64,000 nucleotides of DNA, from the NCBI GenBank assembly GCA_963920665.1, contig OY987272.1, forward strand, positions 7,011,001-7,075,000. The letters run 5' to 3'. Position 1 is the stretch's first letter; each line of letters starts with the position of its first letter. This stretch comes from Straminergon stramineum. Taxonomy: Eukaryota > Streptophyta > Bryopsida > Hypnales > Calliergonaceae. The position numbers and the translations under genes are program-made. Positions 1 to 13,061 of this stretch are shown here, in pieces. The notes beneath the pieces were generated by a model. It worked only from the letters and a program-made list of their open reading frames with translations. It was not told the DNA's origin and made no database searches.

Positions 1-1660
1 TAAGTCACATAATCAATTCTTATCATTTCCATTTTCTATTAAATAGAAATAACTATATATTATATAGATATAACTCCATATAATTGACAGGGATATTGCA
101 CAACTTGTAAAAACATGACAAATGATTTAATACTTCATACTTCATTCCTCACATTTATGATGGAGTTAGGGAAAAAAAGAAATCTAATTTTGAATTGTTT
201 CAAGAGTATATCATCTCTAAATACTGTATATATTATGATTTGGGAAATCAACTCTAAAAATTCTTTTACTTCTTATATCTCTCATACCCTTCTAATTACA
301 ATTGTTTGAATCCAATCTAAACCTAAGACAATTAGGCCTCTTAGATATAAATTGCATTAGACAATTGCATGTCTTGAATCCTCGTGAAGTCTTCTTGACA
401 TTCTTGGCAAGATTGTGCATGCTCACATAACATTGTTAAACCAATAGATTGGCTTCCCCTAGGTGGAGGTATTATTCTTCTCTATATACTTGAGGAGAGA
501 CTTTAGTTATAATACATGGAAGATCATTTGCTAGTTGCAACTTATATTGCAAGGTTGTTAAAGTTTCTACAAGCTCATTGGTCAAGCAAGTATGGAGGAC
601 TCTTGATTGGAGGGGGGGGGGAGGGCAAAAGGGACCCCTTTAGCAAATGTTAATAATGTTATGCAAAACTTGCCCAAAGATTGAAGTTTTAGAATTTATA
701 AGATATATTTAAGACATACTCTACTTTCTTTCACCTTTCTTGAGGAGACTTCATTTTTTTCCAACCTTCTTAGACAATGTCCTTGAGATATCATCAAACA
801 TGTGAAGAAATACAAAGTACCTAGAAAAAGCCAAATGCACTTCAATTGTAAAGTAACCATTGCTCCAAAAATATCACTTAAATATAATTTGCAGAAGTGA
901 ATTTGCCTTCATAAACATCACATAAAACTCTTGATAGGATATTCTTTGCTTAGCTCCAATGGTGAAGTTTAATTGTTTAAAAAATTGCAACAATTTCCAC
1001 ATATTGCATCTCTCAAAAGTAAATAGTCACAACCTTGCTGCATGGCTTCACCATCAAAATTGCCTCAAGAAAAAGCTTAATAAACCTTACAATACTCAAA
1101 ATCCAACTTATACAAAAACCTTGCAATGGCATACTCAATAGGTTGAAATATTCCTGCATTGTAATTTTAAGGTAACACTAATTTTCTGGGAGACACTAAT
1201 TTTCCCCGTCAATATTGCTCCCTCACTGTTAAGTCAAACCAGTATCCATTCTAGTGAAGAAGGAATCGCAATGTCGCAGTACCGGTACTGAGCAACGCAT
1301 CTTTGTGGCCGTAGAATTGGATGCATTTGTGGTATGGGCTGCACTTGAATTGGACATTTTTGTGATCACAATGCTCTTTGCTGACACTCAATGCAAAGAA
1401 TTTCCAACAGACAGTTTCTCCAGTTCGAAGTTTACAATAGATAGAAGCAAGCAAGGTTTAAGGAAATGACAGAGTCAAGGATTTCGGCTAAGGAAGTGAT
1501 AGGCCGCGGCAATGTTTAGTATCTCGGACAAGAATCAGGAAGTACTTGATGCCGCAACGCAAAAGCATTTGTGCACTGCTCTGATTCTTGTAAGAAGTTC
1601 AATTTGAATTTTCTAGGGGTTAGTATTGAGTGGAGCCCTGTTTTAGGGTTTGAAGGAGCC
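1..1660. other. Intergenic DNA and upstream region of the RBM41-like gene
   Basis: The first 1.2 kb is AT-rich with no recognisable protein; short open frames here lack codon bias or family motifs. A G-run lies near 611-621. From about 1200 the base composition becomes more balanced, as expected for the promoter and 5' leader of the gene starting at 1661. I see no clear TATA box at a convincing distance. Confidence 0.5.
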
Positions 1661-4600
1661 ATGGCGAACTCCCAGGAAGGAGGACCGCCTTCAAATTCTG
1701 AAGCCGCAGCGACGTTGCAGCAGCTCCTTGATCGCCAGCTTTCCACCACAGGCAGGTATGATGTGCCCTATGGTATCATGTGATTTGTTATTTTTTTAAG
1801 GGTACACGGTAGAATTATTCTGGTCACGTGACTGTGCTTTGTAGAATGGAGACTCTCATTCTCTCGTTGCCTCATGTTTTTTTGGCAGTTTGGAATAGGT
1901 CATATGAAATTTTCGTTTGTCCAGTTTTATAATTTTACCTACGTATGCAGTGTTCTTCACTAATTAAATTATTTGATGTTTGTTTTAAATGTTCTCCATC
2001 TGAATTCAATTATTTTAAAAATATGATCAATCGAATTGGTCATTCTTAACCATGAATAATTGGTTCTTTTAGGGTTACACCGATCTTTTTGTGTTTTAAA
2101 GGCATTGTAGATTAGCAACTCAAGTGTTTGCGGGAGATTAACTTCGTTCCTCCGTCGTAGTCTGACTCTTGCATTCACAGGTTGGAGATCGTGGATTTCA
2201 ATCAGGCTACAGAGAGCATGCGTTGCATTGGGCATGCTTCAGGGGGAGTGGCGAGCTTGGCGGAGTTTCAGGAAAATGCCGAGAAGCAACGAAAAGCGGA
2301 CGAAATGGCTTGGGCTTTGCGTGATCTTTTGCAGTCGAAAGGCTTGTCTGACTCTGAAATTAAGTACGAACATTTTCTCCATGCTTCCACAATTGTCTGC
2401 ACTACCTCTTCATGCTCATTCTTGACCAGTGTAAACTGTAAAGTTGACATGGAACATAACTAGGTAAAATGAGTAATCATTGATTCTTTTGTGGACATCA
2501 AGGTGTGCATTCCGTGCTATTTCAAGCTCGTTGCTTTGACACGTGCAATCTTAAGTGTCTCTTGAGTTTTGATCCCCGTAGCTGACAGCAGTACACGTCG
2601 GGATACACAGGGACCATATTCAGAAAATCGGAGGAGACGAAACTTCTTCGCCATTAGGTACTGCTGATAAGGTTTGGGCTTTGCCTATATTTGAACTACG
2701 TGAATCAAAGTTTCAAGCTCTTCTGTGTAAATTTAGGTATCTCATTCTTGTGGTGATGGTTTGCTTCCACAACTTACGACATGTGAATTTAAGAAGTTTG
2801 CGAGAATCATTTGCTGCGATTGAGTCTAAGAAAATGGTTACCCTTTTGTAGGGCGTTCCGAAGCGGAAGAGGTATGGCCCACACCCACGATTTGTTCAAG
2901 GGGAAGAAGTGGAGCAACAGCAACGGGTGGATATATCTCAAGTGTCAGATATTGGCATGGTAGAAGCACAGCAAAAGCGGGGACAGCATGCTACGGGTCC
3001 CAGTTCTTCAAGGAGGAACGACGCTATGCCTTCTGGTAAACCTTCTGTTAGTCACGAAATGATGTGAAAATGATTTTCAATGTAATTTGACTGTATCAAG
3101 AATTTTATACAACATCAAAGGAAGATTGATCACAAGTAGACAAGAATGTTTCAATTCATGAGGAGACTTCCCATAATTCATAGAGGCTCTCCCCATGGTC
3201 ACCTACTTCATCTGCTTGCAAGGTGCTTATGTCACAATTTAGAACTAAAATTTCACAACTTTTAACAATTTTGAAGTAGTAAATGGGAAGGCCTCTCCAT
3301 GGTTGACCTACTTGATTGCCTTCTCTCGTTGCAGATATCCAAAACACATCAGTTCAAAATTCACTGAATTTTTTATTTCTACTGGAAGTCCTGTTCTCAC
3401 CACTGTAATCAGAGAGGTATTCAGATTATGGTAGATGGATGATGCGATCCTCGTCAAAACATGAGGATTCGACGGCTTCAGTGACACTGTCTGTGAGCTC
3501 CGAGTTTTTTTATTTGCAAATTGCGTCTTTGGCTTTCGACTGTGACGTTTGTGGTGCTTGGAATCAATCCCAGAACTGGTAATCATGGGCGGTCGAAAGG
3601 CTTTACTGAATCTTGACCGGGGTGAGCTGTTTAAAGGAACCACACCTCAGGTATTTTAGATGAGTGCCACAAGCTCCCTCCTTATTGTGTATTTTTCCAG
3701 TTAAATTGTGGGGTTTTAGTGGATCAGGTAGGGAAGTTTTTCTCGTGGCTTTCTGCTGTTTTTATGGTTAGGGTAGATTTTTTTATTGAGGCTTATCCCC
3801 ATTCTGGAGAGGATTCCAACGCTCTAAAGTGCTTATTATTTAGATATCGGATGAAGAAGTTATGAGTTTTTAAAGTTCTTATTTAGGTTGAGTTAAAGTA
3901 TGGGTAGGCTTCGATTCTTCAATTGTTGTACATTTTCATATTCTCTAGATTCTAAATATGTACTTGTCAATAACGTCTACTCCACCTATGGCCTATTCAT
4001 TCCATACGACTGGCAAAGGTCCCCGATGAGAAAGGGTTCCCGACCTTATTTGCAAGTAATGAGGAGGTTTTGAAGTGTTTCTGGTTTGAGAAACCATGGC
4101 GATGGGTGCTGTATCTTGAGTTACTCTTGATGTCTCCATCCTGTGATTAGCGCTCATTACCGAAATCTTAATCTCTTTCATTGTCGTTGCGCTCATGTTG
4201 ACCTTTTGGATTTGCAGGAGCGCGCGCGTTCGACAGAAGAGAATGGCCCCAGAAGCGTCACCGATGTCTTTGCAAGCCCGGCCCCGCCTGTCCTCGACAT
4301 GTACACATACCTTGAACAACGACGGCAGGAAGCTCTTACAGCGGGTCTCGGGCCTTCTCATGCCAACTGGTTAGCTCGTGATGACTTAGCACAGCAGAAT
4401 TCGGCGGAAAGAAATGGAGAAGGTGAGTCAGCGGCTATGACGGTAACCGAAGTTCCACAAGAAGTTATTGAAGCTAATCGTATGTCGGAAGAGGAGATTC
4501 GTGAGCTTCCGGGTGGAAAGTTTTTGAATTATTCTCCTGGCATCCCTTCAAGTGTGAGTGACATGATTCCAACCTAATTACTCTCTGGTTTCCTTCTCAT

Positions 4601-5616
4601 GGTTTAGGGTTTTTACTTCACCTGTCGAAGTGGCACTGCATCGTGCATACCGGTAATCAGAGCTTATTGAAATGATTGGCCTTTAAGTGCCCAAATGGCC
4701 GAGAATGGCCATTTTCACATGTAGTTAAAAAAATCATTTGGGACGCGTCAAGGAATGTAACAATAGGAAGGTAACAATGTATTAATAGAAAGAAGCATCA
4801 TGAACTACATTTTTGAACAATAGAATTATGTTTGAGGAGTTTCTATTATCAACTAATAGCTTCCGAAGTGGACTTTCTATTCTTATTTTAGCACGTAGGA
4901 TTTAAGCTAAGCTTGACAACGATTTCAGTTTTCAACAGGGGTTTTAGACCTTGCGATTCTTGCTCTGAGATTTGCAGGCCTGTTACGAAATTGGGCTTAA
5001 CGTAATTCTTCTTCCTTTAATACTACCCCCTTTGTAGAGTTTTGGAACCGGATTTTAATCGCCTTCTTCTATGGGTCAGCTCTGACAATTCCCACTGTTG
5101 TTTCAATGATGCAGACTCTGTATATCAAAAACCTAGCAGCAGGTGTAGCAGAGTCAGATTTGGTTGGTATCTTTGGCCGATTTGAAACCAGTAGCGAATC
5201 AAAGCTGATATATCGACTGATGCAACGTGGACGAATGAAAGGCCAGGCATTCATAACTTTCGATGGTAAATGCCTTGTCCATCAATTAAAATAATTATAA
5301 CTCAATGTGGCATTCTTTTGTTATTGTTGTTTGAAAATTTGACTAGGGATGTTTTAATGCAGATGCGGACACTGCAAGGAATGCCTTGAAACTGGCAAAT
5401 GGGTACATGCTGAAGGAGAAGCCATTGGTCATTGAGTTTGCTAGGGGCGTCAAACCATCTGCTTCTGTTCCTGTGGAGGGCAGGGACTCTGTTCCAGCGA
5501 AGCTTAGAAGAAGGAAAGCACTCAAGGACAAGCGCTCTTCTTCAGACGATGCTCCACCGGCCAAATTGACTCCTAAATGCCCAAACCAAAATGAGGAAGT
5601 CAACTTTGGTAGTTGA
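1661..5616 (+). CDS. RBM41: RBM41-like RNA-binding protein (minor spliceosome, single C-terminal RRM)
   Basis: Exons read as 1661-1755, 2181-about 2363, 2582-2671, 2852-3035, 3574-3650, 4218-4553, 5115-5265 and 5363-5616, giving about 455 aa. The C-terminal RRM (exons 7-8) shows RNP2 LYIKNL and RNP1 GQAFITF, then NGYMLKEKPLVIEF. It is preceded by NRMSEEEIRELP and a YSPG turn, the block that introduces the C-terminal RRM in RNPC3 (U11/U12-65K) and RBM41. Unlike RNPC3 there is no N-terminal RRM; the N-terminus (QQLLDRQL, SLAEFQ, GLSDSEI) resembles RBM41, a protein of U12 snRNP and minor-intron splicing in the nucleus. A basic tail (RRRKALKDKR) may be a nuclear signal. All junctions are in phase except exon 2/3, where no GT donor fits the frame of the LTAVHVG exon. 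A terminal intron (donor 5609, acceptor 5780) could give an alternative C-terminus. RBM41 versus a shortened RNPC3 paralogue is the remaining doubt. Confidence 0.8.
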
Positions 5617-7384
5617 TAATCGATTATTGTAATTTCTGGTATATATTTCTATTGTTCAAAATTGTAGAGCATTATTTCTTCTTTCTATTGATTCATGAGT
5701 ACGGCGTTAGTATAATCAAAGCATGCTTTCAATCCAATGAGAAAAAGTAGAACGGAGTAAAAATTAGTCTCTGGCTTTAGGATCAAGTCCACCAGTCGGT
5801 GTCGAACTGAAGAACAACTGAAGTCGACGAAGAAATACTGCTGCTGGAGGAGCAAAGTAATAGATATCGTAAGCTGAAGGACGATGGAAGCAGAAGAATC
5901 AAGTGGTTGAAACTCGGGAGAAGAGTGGAAGTGTCAATAACGCTTTGCAAGACTGCGTCACAGACAGAAGATACCGAAGACATGGGAATTTAGTGTTGGC
6001 TGAAGCCCATTGCCTTTTGTTTCTTTTAACTGACTCTGATAGAAACAGTCGCATTAGCTCATGGCATACAGAAACAACAGCTTTTTTTCTCATGAAAGGA
6101 TTGATTACCGGGACAATTCTGTAATATTCTCTTTCACTCAACAAACTAACATCTAAGGTAAGTAAACCCTAAATCTACAGACTAAGAAAAGTTACACTTC
6201 TGGAATGTATAGTACAAGAATTCGAAGGACTTCAAATGTACAACAACAATACAGTAGTGGGAGTTCAAGGAGCAAGTGGGGTTTTGAAAACTTGAAGTTA
6301 CCTCCTTTCAAGAAGAGGAGAGGAGGGCACCTTGTAGAATAGATTCTCCAAAGATCCAATTATTTCCAAAATCTAGACCTTGAGGTTTGTTTTTGAGGAT
6401 AATTAGACATTGGGAAATCTACTTCTTGAGGTTTCCTCTTCTTGTAAAAAAGGTCATTTTAGGTTTTCTAAACCCTAGATTAACTTCCAACCTTGACTCC
6501 TTGTAATTCATAGGGTTGGTTTTGGTTGCATTTGTTGATTTCTATTTTACATATGCTATTGACAATAGATACATTTGTGTACAATACTAATGTATATACT
6601 AAACTACTTAGTAAATTAACCCTTGAGATTGTCTATATATCAAGAAGGCATATCTTCACCCTTAATTTTATTGGGATTAATTTGTCCCTTTTACAAGTTA
6701 AGATATTCTTCCTTTATGTGAATGTAGAAAGAATAAATTCCAACCTCCTAAATGTTTGCTATTAATAAAGAGTCTACTTATTGCAAATCCCACAATTGAG
6801 AGTCAAAATGAGTGACACTAAAGTTACACACTTTGGTTAGAATGGAGACTTTATATTTCTTTGAGAGAGTCATGAACTAAAGACTATGGTGTATGTATCC
6901 TTAGTGCTCTAAAGTTCATATTTGGGATGATTTATAAAGTGATTTAGGGTGAGATGTTTTCTAAAAACTTCTCATCTAAAATAATGTTTGAATCTTGAAA
7001 AAAAATCCATCTTTTATGACAAGAGCCAAGAGGTGATTCATAATTAGCACTCCTAGTTTAATTCATTGAGAATTAGAAACACATTCATAATGCCTCTAAA
7101 TAATGCATGCTAAAAAATGCATTAGAATCCTTTTTCACTTGCCAATGAGACCTGATAAAAATAATATATTTTTCATAAACAACAATCAATAGTAACTATA
7201 ACTATAACTCAATTGCAATTAGGGAAAATTATAGGTTAAGACATTGAAAATTGCAATTGTAAGTTTCTCTCAATTTTTGAGAAGTTGGAAGTTTGGAATG
7301 AAAGATCTTGGGACCACAGCATGAGGACCCTGTAACAGTAGGTATTTCCTGAACCCCTTCTTCCGGTTTCAGTGGACATGAAGA
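5617..7384. other. Intergenic region after the RBM41-like gene
   Basis: It begins with the presumed 3' UTR. Around 5781-5900 there is a short segment of coding-like composition (a Glu/Leu-rich frame) preceded by a good acceptor (ctggctttag), possibly an alternative last exon. From about 6150 the sequence is AT-rich and I recognise nothing in it. Confidence 0.4.
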
Positions 7385-7615
7385 ACTTCGTCGTTCATCT
7401 TCGTCGATTTCGTCCCGTGTCCGTCGCTCGTATTCGTCCCTTTTTCGTCACTGGACGTCATTGTCGTCGAGTTTGTCCGTGTCCGTCGCAGTTCGTCATC
7501 GTATTCGTCCCACTTTCGTCACTGGTCGTCATCGTCGTCGAGTTCGTCCCGTGTCCGTCGGAGTTCGTCATCGTATGCGTCCCACTTTCGTCACTGGTCG
7601 TCATCGTCGTCGTCT
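7385..7615. repeat. GTC-rich minisatellite, about 72-bp unit, about 3 copies
   Basis: Successive copies of a block containing tattcgtccc...ttcgtcactggtcgtcat recur at 7431, 7502 and 7574 (periods 71 and 72). Each unit is itself built from cgtc/tcgt triplets. The array sits 160-390 bp upstream of the CDP-DAG synthase start codon, so it belongs to that gene's promoter or 5' leader. Confidence 0.85.
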
Positions 7616-7775
7616 TGGTGCACCTTCCTATGCTTCACCTCTCCTGCAGGCGTTCAGAAGTTCAGAGGTGAAGGTTTTGCGCGCTTCAGCAGCTGGTGGT
7701 GTATCTTTCGCTCAAGAAAGGGGGAAGAAAACTGACTTGCGGTATATTGTCACTTGCGCTTTGTCGGCGTCCAAG

Positions 7776-10700
7776 ATGAAGGGAGCGCCGCCTTCGCCCA
7801 CGGGCAGCGGCAATATGACCGCCAGCGGAAGCGGCAACAACAACGCAGGAGGAGGGCCCCGGTACCGGCACCGGAAGCGCAGCAGCTCGGACGAATCCCG
7901 GGTGAGTTTGATTTACTCACCAATTCGTCTCTCTCTTTCTTAGTTAGGTTTGGTTCCTCTTTCGATTTTCGCCTTCAGGGAGAGATCGGGAGGAAACTTC
8001 ATGAATCCCTTACCTTAAGCTTGTGACGGCAGAAATCGCTATGGCTTGTTTTGAAATTCAAAACTTTGAGCTTCGTCCTTGAGCCAGAGAAAATGAAGTT
8101 TAAACTTCGCGGTTCGGCATGTTGAGATCGACCGAGAATCATAGAATTAGGGCCTTGATTTCAGAGACAGTGATTCTTGGAGTTTCAGCTTAGAAATAAG
8201 AAATAAGAAATAGACAAATGCACCGTACCTGACTGAGACTAGAGTTAGCATGGATATCTGGAGTAAATTCTTAATGCATAGGTATGGTGATTCGAACTTA
8301 GGGTTAAGAACTGGCACAAAGCTTAGCTTCAGACTTGCGTTCTTGGATTTCAGAATTGCATGCCTCCAGATTACGCTTCCAGACGCTTCCACTCGGTTTG
8401 ATTTTTATTTCTCTCTTTTTTTATTTTCTGTAGTCGCTCGAGTGTGTATTTTCGGTTTGTGTACGTGTATATATTTTGTTAAGTCTGTTTACGTTTCGAG
8501 CTTCGCCCCTGCGCCAGTTCCACTGAATCGAAGTGAAAGGAAAATCACAGTTCGGCATCTTGAGATCGACCTAGAACGAACATAAATTTACGGTCCTGGA
8601 ATCGGAGAAGGTACTTACTTGTTGCCAACATTCGGAGGTGGCATCCTAGTTATAGGAAAATCCAGAATGTCCCGTAGCTAACTGAGATCACAGGTAGCCT
8701 GAACATCGATGCAGTAATTCTGGACGGATAGGGATGGTGAAGAGCAGGATACTGAATGCATCTGCAACTTAGGGTTAAGGAGTGGCACAAAGCTTTAGCT
8801 TCAGGCTTGCGTTCTTGATTTCAGAAGTTCATCCCGCCAGATTAGGCTTCCAGATGCTTGCCTTATTTTATTTTATTTCATTTTCTATGGTCGCTCTAGT
8901 GTATATTTTTGATATCTAAGTATTGTTTTGTTGTGTGTTTCTTATACCTTCTTTCGCTAACTCGATCACGAATTATTCTGTAATGAAGGGAAATGGCTGG
9001 TTCCGCATCCCAAGACCTGCGTTATCCATTCCTCTTATGATGAAGAAGGTAGCGTGATTCCACTTACTCTGCATTTTTTAAGTAATTTAAGATCTTACAG
9101 CTAATTTCGTAAAACTGTGTCATTTGGTCACTATGTAATAGATAATGATGTTTTGCGGATTTATATTTTGAGCGTCTTGTCCCTTCTAGCTTGGTCTGGT
9201 CAATTTTGTCTGATTTCTGGAACTTGAGAATGTTTTTTGTGATTTATCAAGCAGAGTTCTTCTCGCGATGAGAGCAAGGCCGGTGGAGATAAAGAAACCA
9301 CGGTGGAGGATGAGACTGCGAAAAAGTATAAGAGCATGTGGATAAGAACACTCTCGTCAATCTGGATGATCGGTGGATTTGTCTTTATAGTATACATGGG
9401 TCATTTATATATATGGGCCATGATTGTAGTTATCCAGCTTTATATGGCTCAGGAACTTTTCACTCTTGCAAGGGCAGCACAACGGGAAAAACAGCTCCCT
9501 GGATTTCGTTTACTTAACTGGTATGTATTCTTATTTTGACAGACTTCTTGTAGTCAGGCATCTCAATCTCTTTCCCTGTCACTTCAGGTGTAACGAAGAC
9601 AGCAGAACCTCTTATGATCGTTTTCACTAGTTGTATTGTTGTAGCTGAATCTCAGTCCTAGATCCTCATTTTGACCGCTTTTTTCAAACTGTACGTACTC
9701 CAGCTTTCTTTAGGTTTTCTTGGCTTCATGATGCTTTTGAGTCATCGATTTTCATTTCTTATCCTCTGAAAAAGTTGGTGTTCTTACTCGTGTATCGAGT
9801 TTGATTCGATGATTCTTGTTTTTGTCTCTCATTATGAGTTTTTCAAGTCATTTTGTCCTCAACAATTTTTGTCTATATTTTTATTGCAGTCTGAGAAGTT
9901 CATGACATCTTGGTGACTCACTAATTTGATTTGTTGTCAGGCATTTTTTCCTCACAGCAATGCTATACGTCTATGGACGTTTTTTAAATAAGCATTTGGT
10001 AAAGACTATTCGTAGTGACCATCTGATCCCCCACCTTTTCAAATATGGCTTGGTTAAATATCACATGCTTATCTGCTATTCACTGTACATTGCAGGTAAG
10101 TTCATTTTTTCATGCCTATCTTCTTAATTAGTTATTTTTTGAGAATTTGGCGGAGCAATCCTCGTGTATTTTTTTTGTATTTTGAGTGTGCTACTCTAAT
10201 AGTGAACAAAGTTACTTGGCATCCTTGTTTTGTGCTGGCAATCGAAACTTTATACCGACGATTGGCATCTTTTATTCAGTATCTTCTTCTCGGAACATGC
10301 TGAGGATTTCCGAAAATGTTTTTTGGGGTCATTCTCATTTGATAATCTACGGTATCTTGTAACCAAGAGAATTTTCAGACAGCTCTATCTTCTGTTCACT
10401 TTCGTTATTGGATTTCTGAATTTTCTTGGTGGATCTGACAAATATTCTTGCACTCTGCAGGGTTTGTGTGGTTCATTCTTACACTGAAAAGGGGCATGTA
10501 TAAGTACCAATTTGGCCAGTTTGCCTGGACTCATATGATTTTATTTGTCGTATTTGCACAATCCTCCTTCACTGTGGCCAACATCTTCGAGGGCATCATA
10601 TGGTATGCCCCTTCAGCATATTTTCCGATTGTTCCTTGTGTCTTAGTATCCTCGGCACTTTTACAGTTATCAAGGGTCAGTGAATTTCTTATCAATTGCT

Positions 10701-13061
10701 AATGAGAAACCAAGTTCGTGCATTCGATATCTTTTGTTGAATTTGATGGATTAAGAATTAAGAATGTTCTATGATTAAATCTTCTCATCTTGCATTCCTG
10801 CCGTTGTAATTGCAGCTGCATTCTTGTAGTTAACTAAGCGAAGCTGTGTAGTTTTAATATTGGAAGCTAAACGTGGAAGACTAACATTGTTTTCGTGGCA
10901 CTATGTGCAGGTTTTTATTACCTGCTTCCTTAATCGTGATCAATGATATCATGGCTTATTTCTTTGGCGTTTTCTTTGGTAAAACTCCTTTGATTAAACT
11001 CTCCCCAAAGAAGACTTGGGAAGGATTTATTGGAGCATCTTTCTCGACGGTTCTCTCTGCTTTTATGGTAAACTTTTATCTACACCTTTGAATTTGTGCT
11101 GGTCTATGTCGGTCTGCTATACAGTGATACAATGAGATGTAAGAAAAATTCCCTCTATGAGGATTTTGTGCTTACTTAGTCTAATAGACTGCTCATATAT
11201 GGTTAACTCTCAGTTGAATGACAACAAGGTTATTGAAAGGTTGCAAAATGGGTTGAAAGAATGACCAAAAATTTGCCTTATGTCCTTTGCCTGCAGCTTG
11301 CGTATATCATGGGCCAGTCGGAGTGGCTTACTTGCCCCCGAAAAGTACGTACTGTGGTTTCTTTCTGGTTCGCGCTCCTGTCTATTCTTCTTCTTTCACA
11401 TTTGCCAGGCCAATATTGACTGTCAATTTTATCTATTTAGATGAAGCTTATAAGTTTTTCAGATGTCAGATATCTTCCTCGTGATGATAGTTTGTGACGG
11501 AATAACTTCCATTTGATGTAGTTTTACGCGTTTGTACTTGGGTATCGACATTGGTCACTTGAAGAGCGAGGTCAGGCGGGATTTCATGGTCTGCGACTTA
11601 TGAACGAAATTGTTTTTGGCTGTTAATGTCCAGGACTTGTCTACTGGATGGCTCCATTGTGATCCTGGACCTCTCTTCAGGCCAATATACCATCCTCTTC
11701 CGGCGTGGACGCCACAGTGGGTATGTTTCACGTTTCAACCCTGGTGCTTCGTTACATCGGTTAGCAAACTTAAAGAAGTTATCTGCTTCCGGTTTATCCA
11801 TCGATATTTCCTCTCTACATTCTGTACAGTGTAGTAGCGTGTCAATGTTCGAGTTAATACTAGAAACCAGAACAGTTCTTTACTTCCTCTGAAGCACAGG
11901 GCCTTGTTTTTTTTTTAATATTCATGGTCCCTTAACGACTGTCCCTAAGTTTACAATGCAGGTCATATGATCGTTGTATTTGTTTGGTGGGTTACAGATC
12001 CCCTGGAAGGAATTTGGGGTGATGCCTGTGCAAACTCATGCAATGGCTTTTGGATTATTTGCATCTCTTGTTGCACCATTTGGGGGGTTCTTTGCAAGTG
12101 GGTTCAAGCGAGCCTTCAATATCAAGGTATCATCCTTGGACCGGTTCTCACACAGATGGTAGTTTGTATAGGTGGTTTTTACGCTTCACTTTCTTAGGTT
12201 TTCTTTCTGACTCAGCACACTGTCGTGTATTGGGCATTTTCATAGACATAAGCAGGTCTTCACCTAATGACATTTGTTGCAGTCTCTGCTTATTATTTAA
12301 AATCTTTTTATGTGTTTGTATGACAGGACTTTGGAGACAGTATTCCAGGCCATGGCGGTATAACTGATCGCATGGATTGTCAGGTATGTTCCCACGACAC
12401 ATATTTCATGTAGAGTAGTATCGTAGGATATTGGAGGTGAGATTATTAGAAGACTGACCCTCATCAATTTCCAGACCCCGATACTGGCAGACTTTGTGAA
12501 GGTTAAATGTGCTAGCAGGTTTTCTAGCTGATATTTTTGGTATCTTACTTCTCGTGAGTTGGCAATCGTGTCTGAGAATGTGAGGCGTGGAGTCACGTTT
12601 GTATGTCGTTTCCGGTTATGTTGAACTCGCTGATGAGAAAATAAAATAAAATTCTAGGACCTGATAATCAATTTAATGTGATTCTTGCCCTTGATGGTTT
12701 CTTAATACAGATGGTGATGGCGGTTTTCTCATATATCTATTACCAGTCCTTCATTTCTCCCCACCATTATTCAATAGAATCTTTTCTTGATCAGGTATGA
12801 GCCCCTTTTAACCTCAATCAAAACCAGTTCCTTTTCTCGGACCTATTGTTTTGGAATTATCTAGTACTAGTGAATATGTCATCGTTTACTTGGAACTCCT
12901 TTAGCCGCCACACAGGTGGAGGTACTTCCTTCGATGTTTTCATAGTATTTTTAACAGACTCATGTATGGCTGCTATACAGATATTGGTGAACTTGTCTCT
13001 AGAAGAGCAAATGGGTCTGTATAAGCAGCTTGGGGAGGCCTTGACAAGAAGCCAACGATAG
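7776..13061 (+). CDS. CDS1: Phosphatidate cytidylyltransferase (CDP-diacylglycerol synthase)
   Basis: It converts phosphatidate and CTP to CDP-diacylglycerol and pyrophosphate, the precursor of phosphatidylinositol and phosphatidylglycerol, as a multipass ER enzyme. Exons: 7776-7901, 9255-9520, 9941-10095, 10461-10602, 10911-11067, 11297-11344, 11634-11720, 11998-12126, 12327-12383, 12711-12794 and 12981-13061. All junctions are canonical GT-AG and in phase, giving 443 aa. Residues 1-60 form a hydrophilic Gly/Ser/Arg-rich tail; hydrophobic segments follow, including [19 protein letters not shown]. Family landmarks are [39 protein letters not shown] and [10 protein letters not shown]. The family signature [20 protein letters not shown] followed by GITDRMD spans the exon 8-9 junction near residues 360-388 and keeps the catalytic Asp residues. 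Length fits plant CDS1-type enzymes (about 420 aa) and differs from the plastid CDS4/5 type. The start is the first ATG opening the frame that splices to exon 2. Confidence 0.96.
8066..8935. repeat. Tandem duplication of about 440 bp inside intron 1 of the CDP-DAG synthase gene
   Basis: The motif ttcggcat(g/c)ttgagatcgac occurs at 8113 and 8551 (438 bp apart). The block ggcacaaagctt(t)agcttcag...ttgcgttcttg recurs 440-450 bp later, followed both times by a T-rich stretch and a gtcgctc(g/t)agtgt segment. The copies are clearly diverged, so the duplication is old. Confidence 0.8.

Noticed and set aside
4143..4217. Upstream extension of the RBM41 exon 6 frame
   Set aside because: The acceptor at 4217 joins exon 5 in phase; the extra codons are intron sequence.
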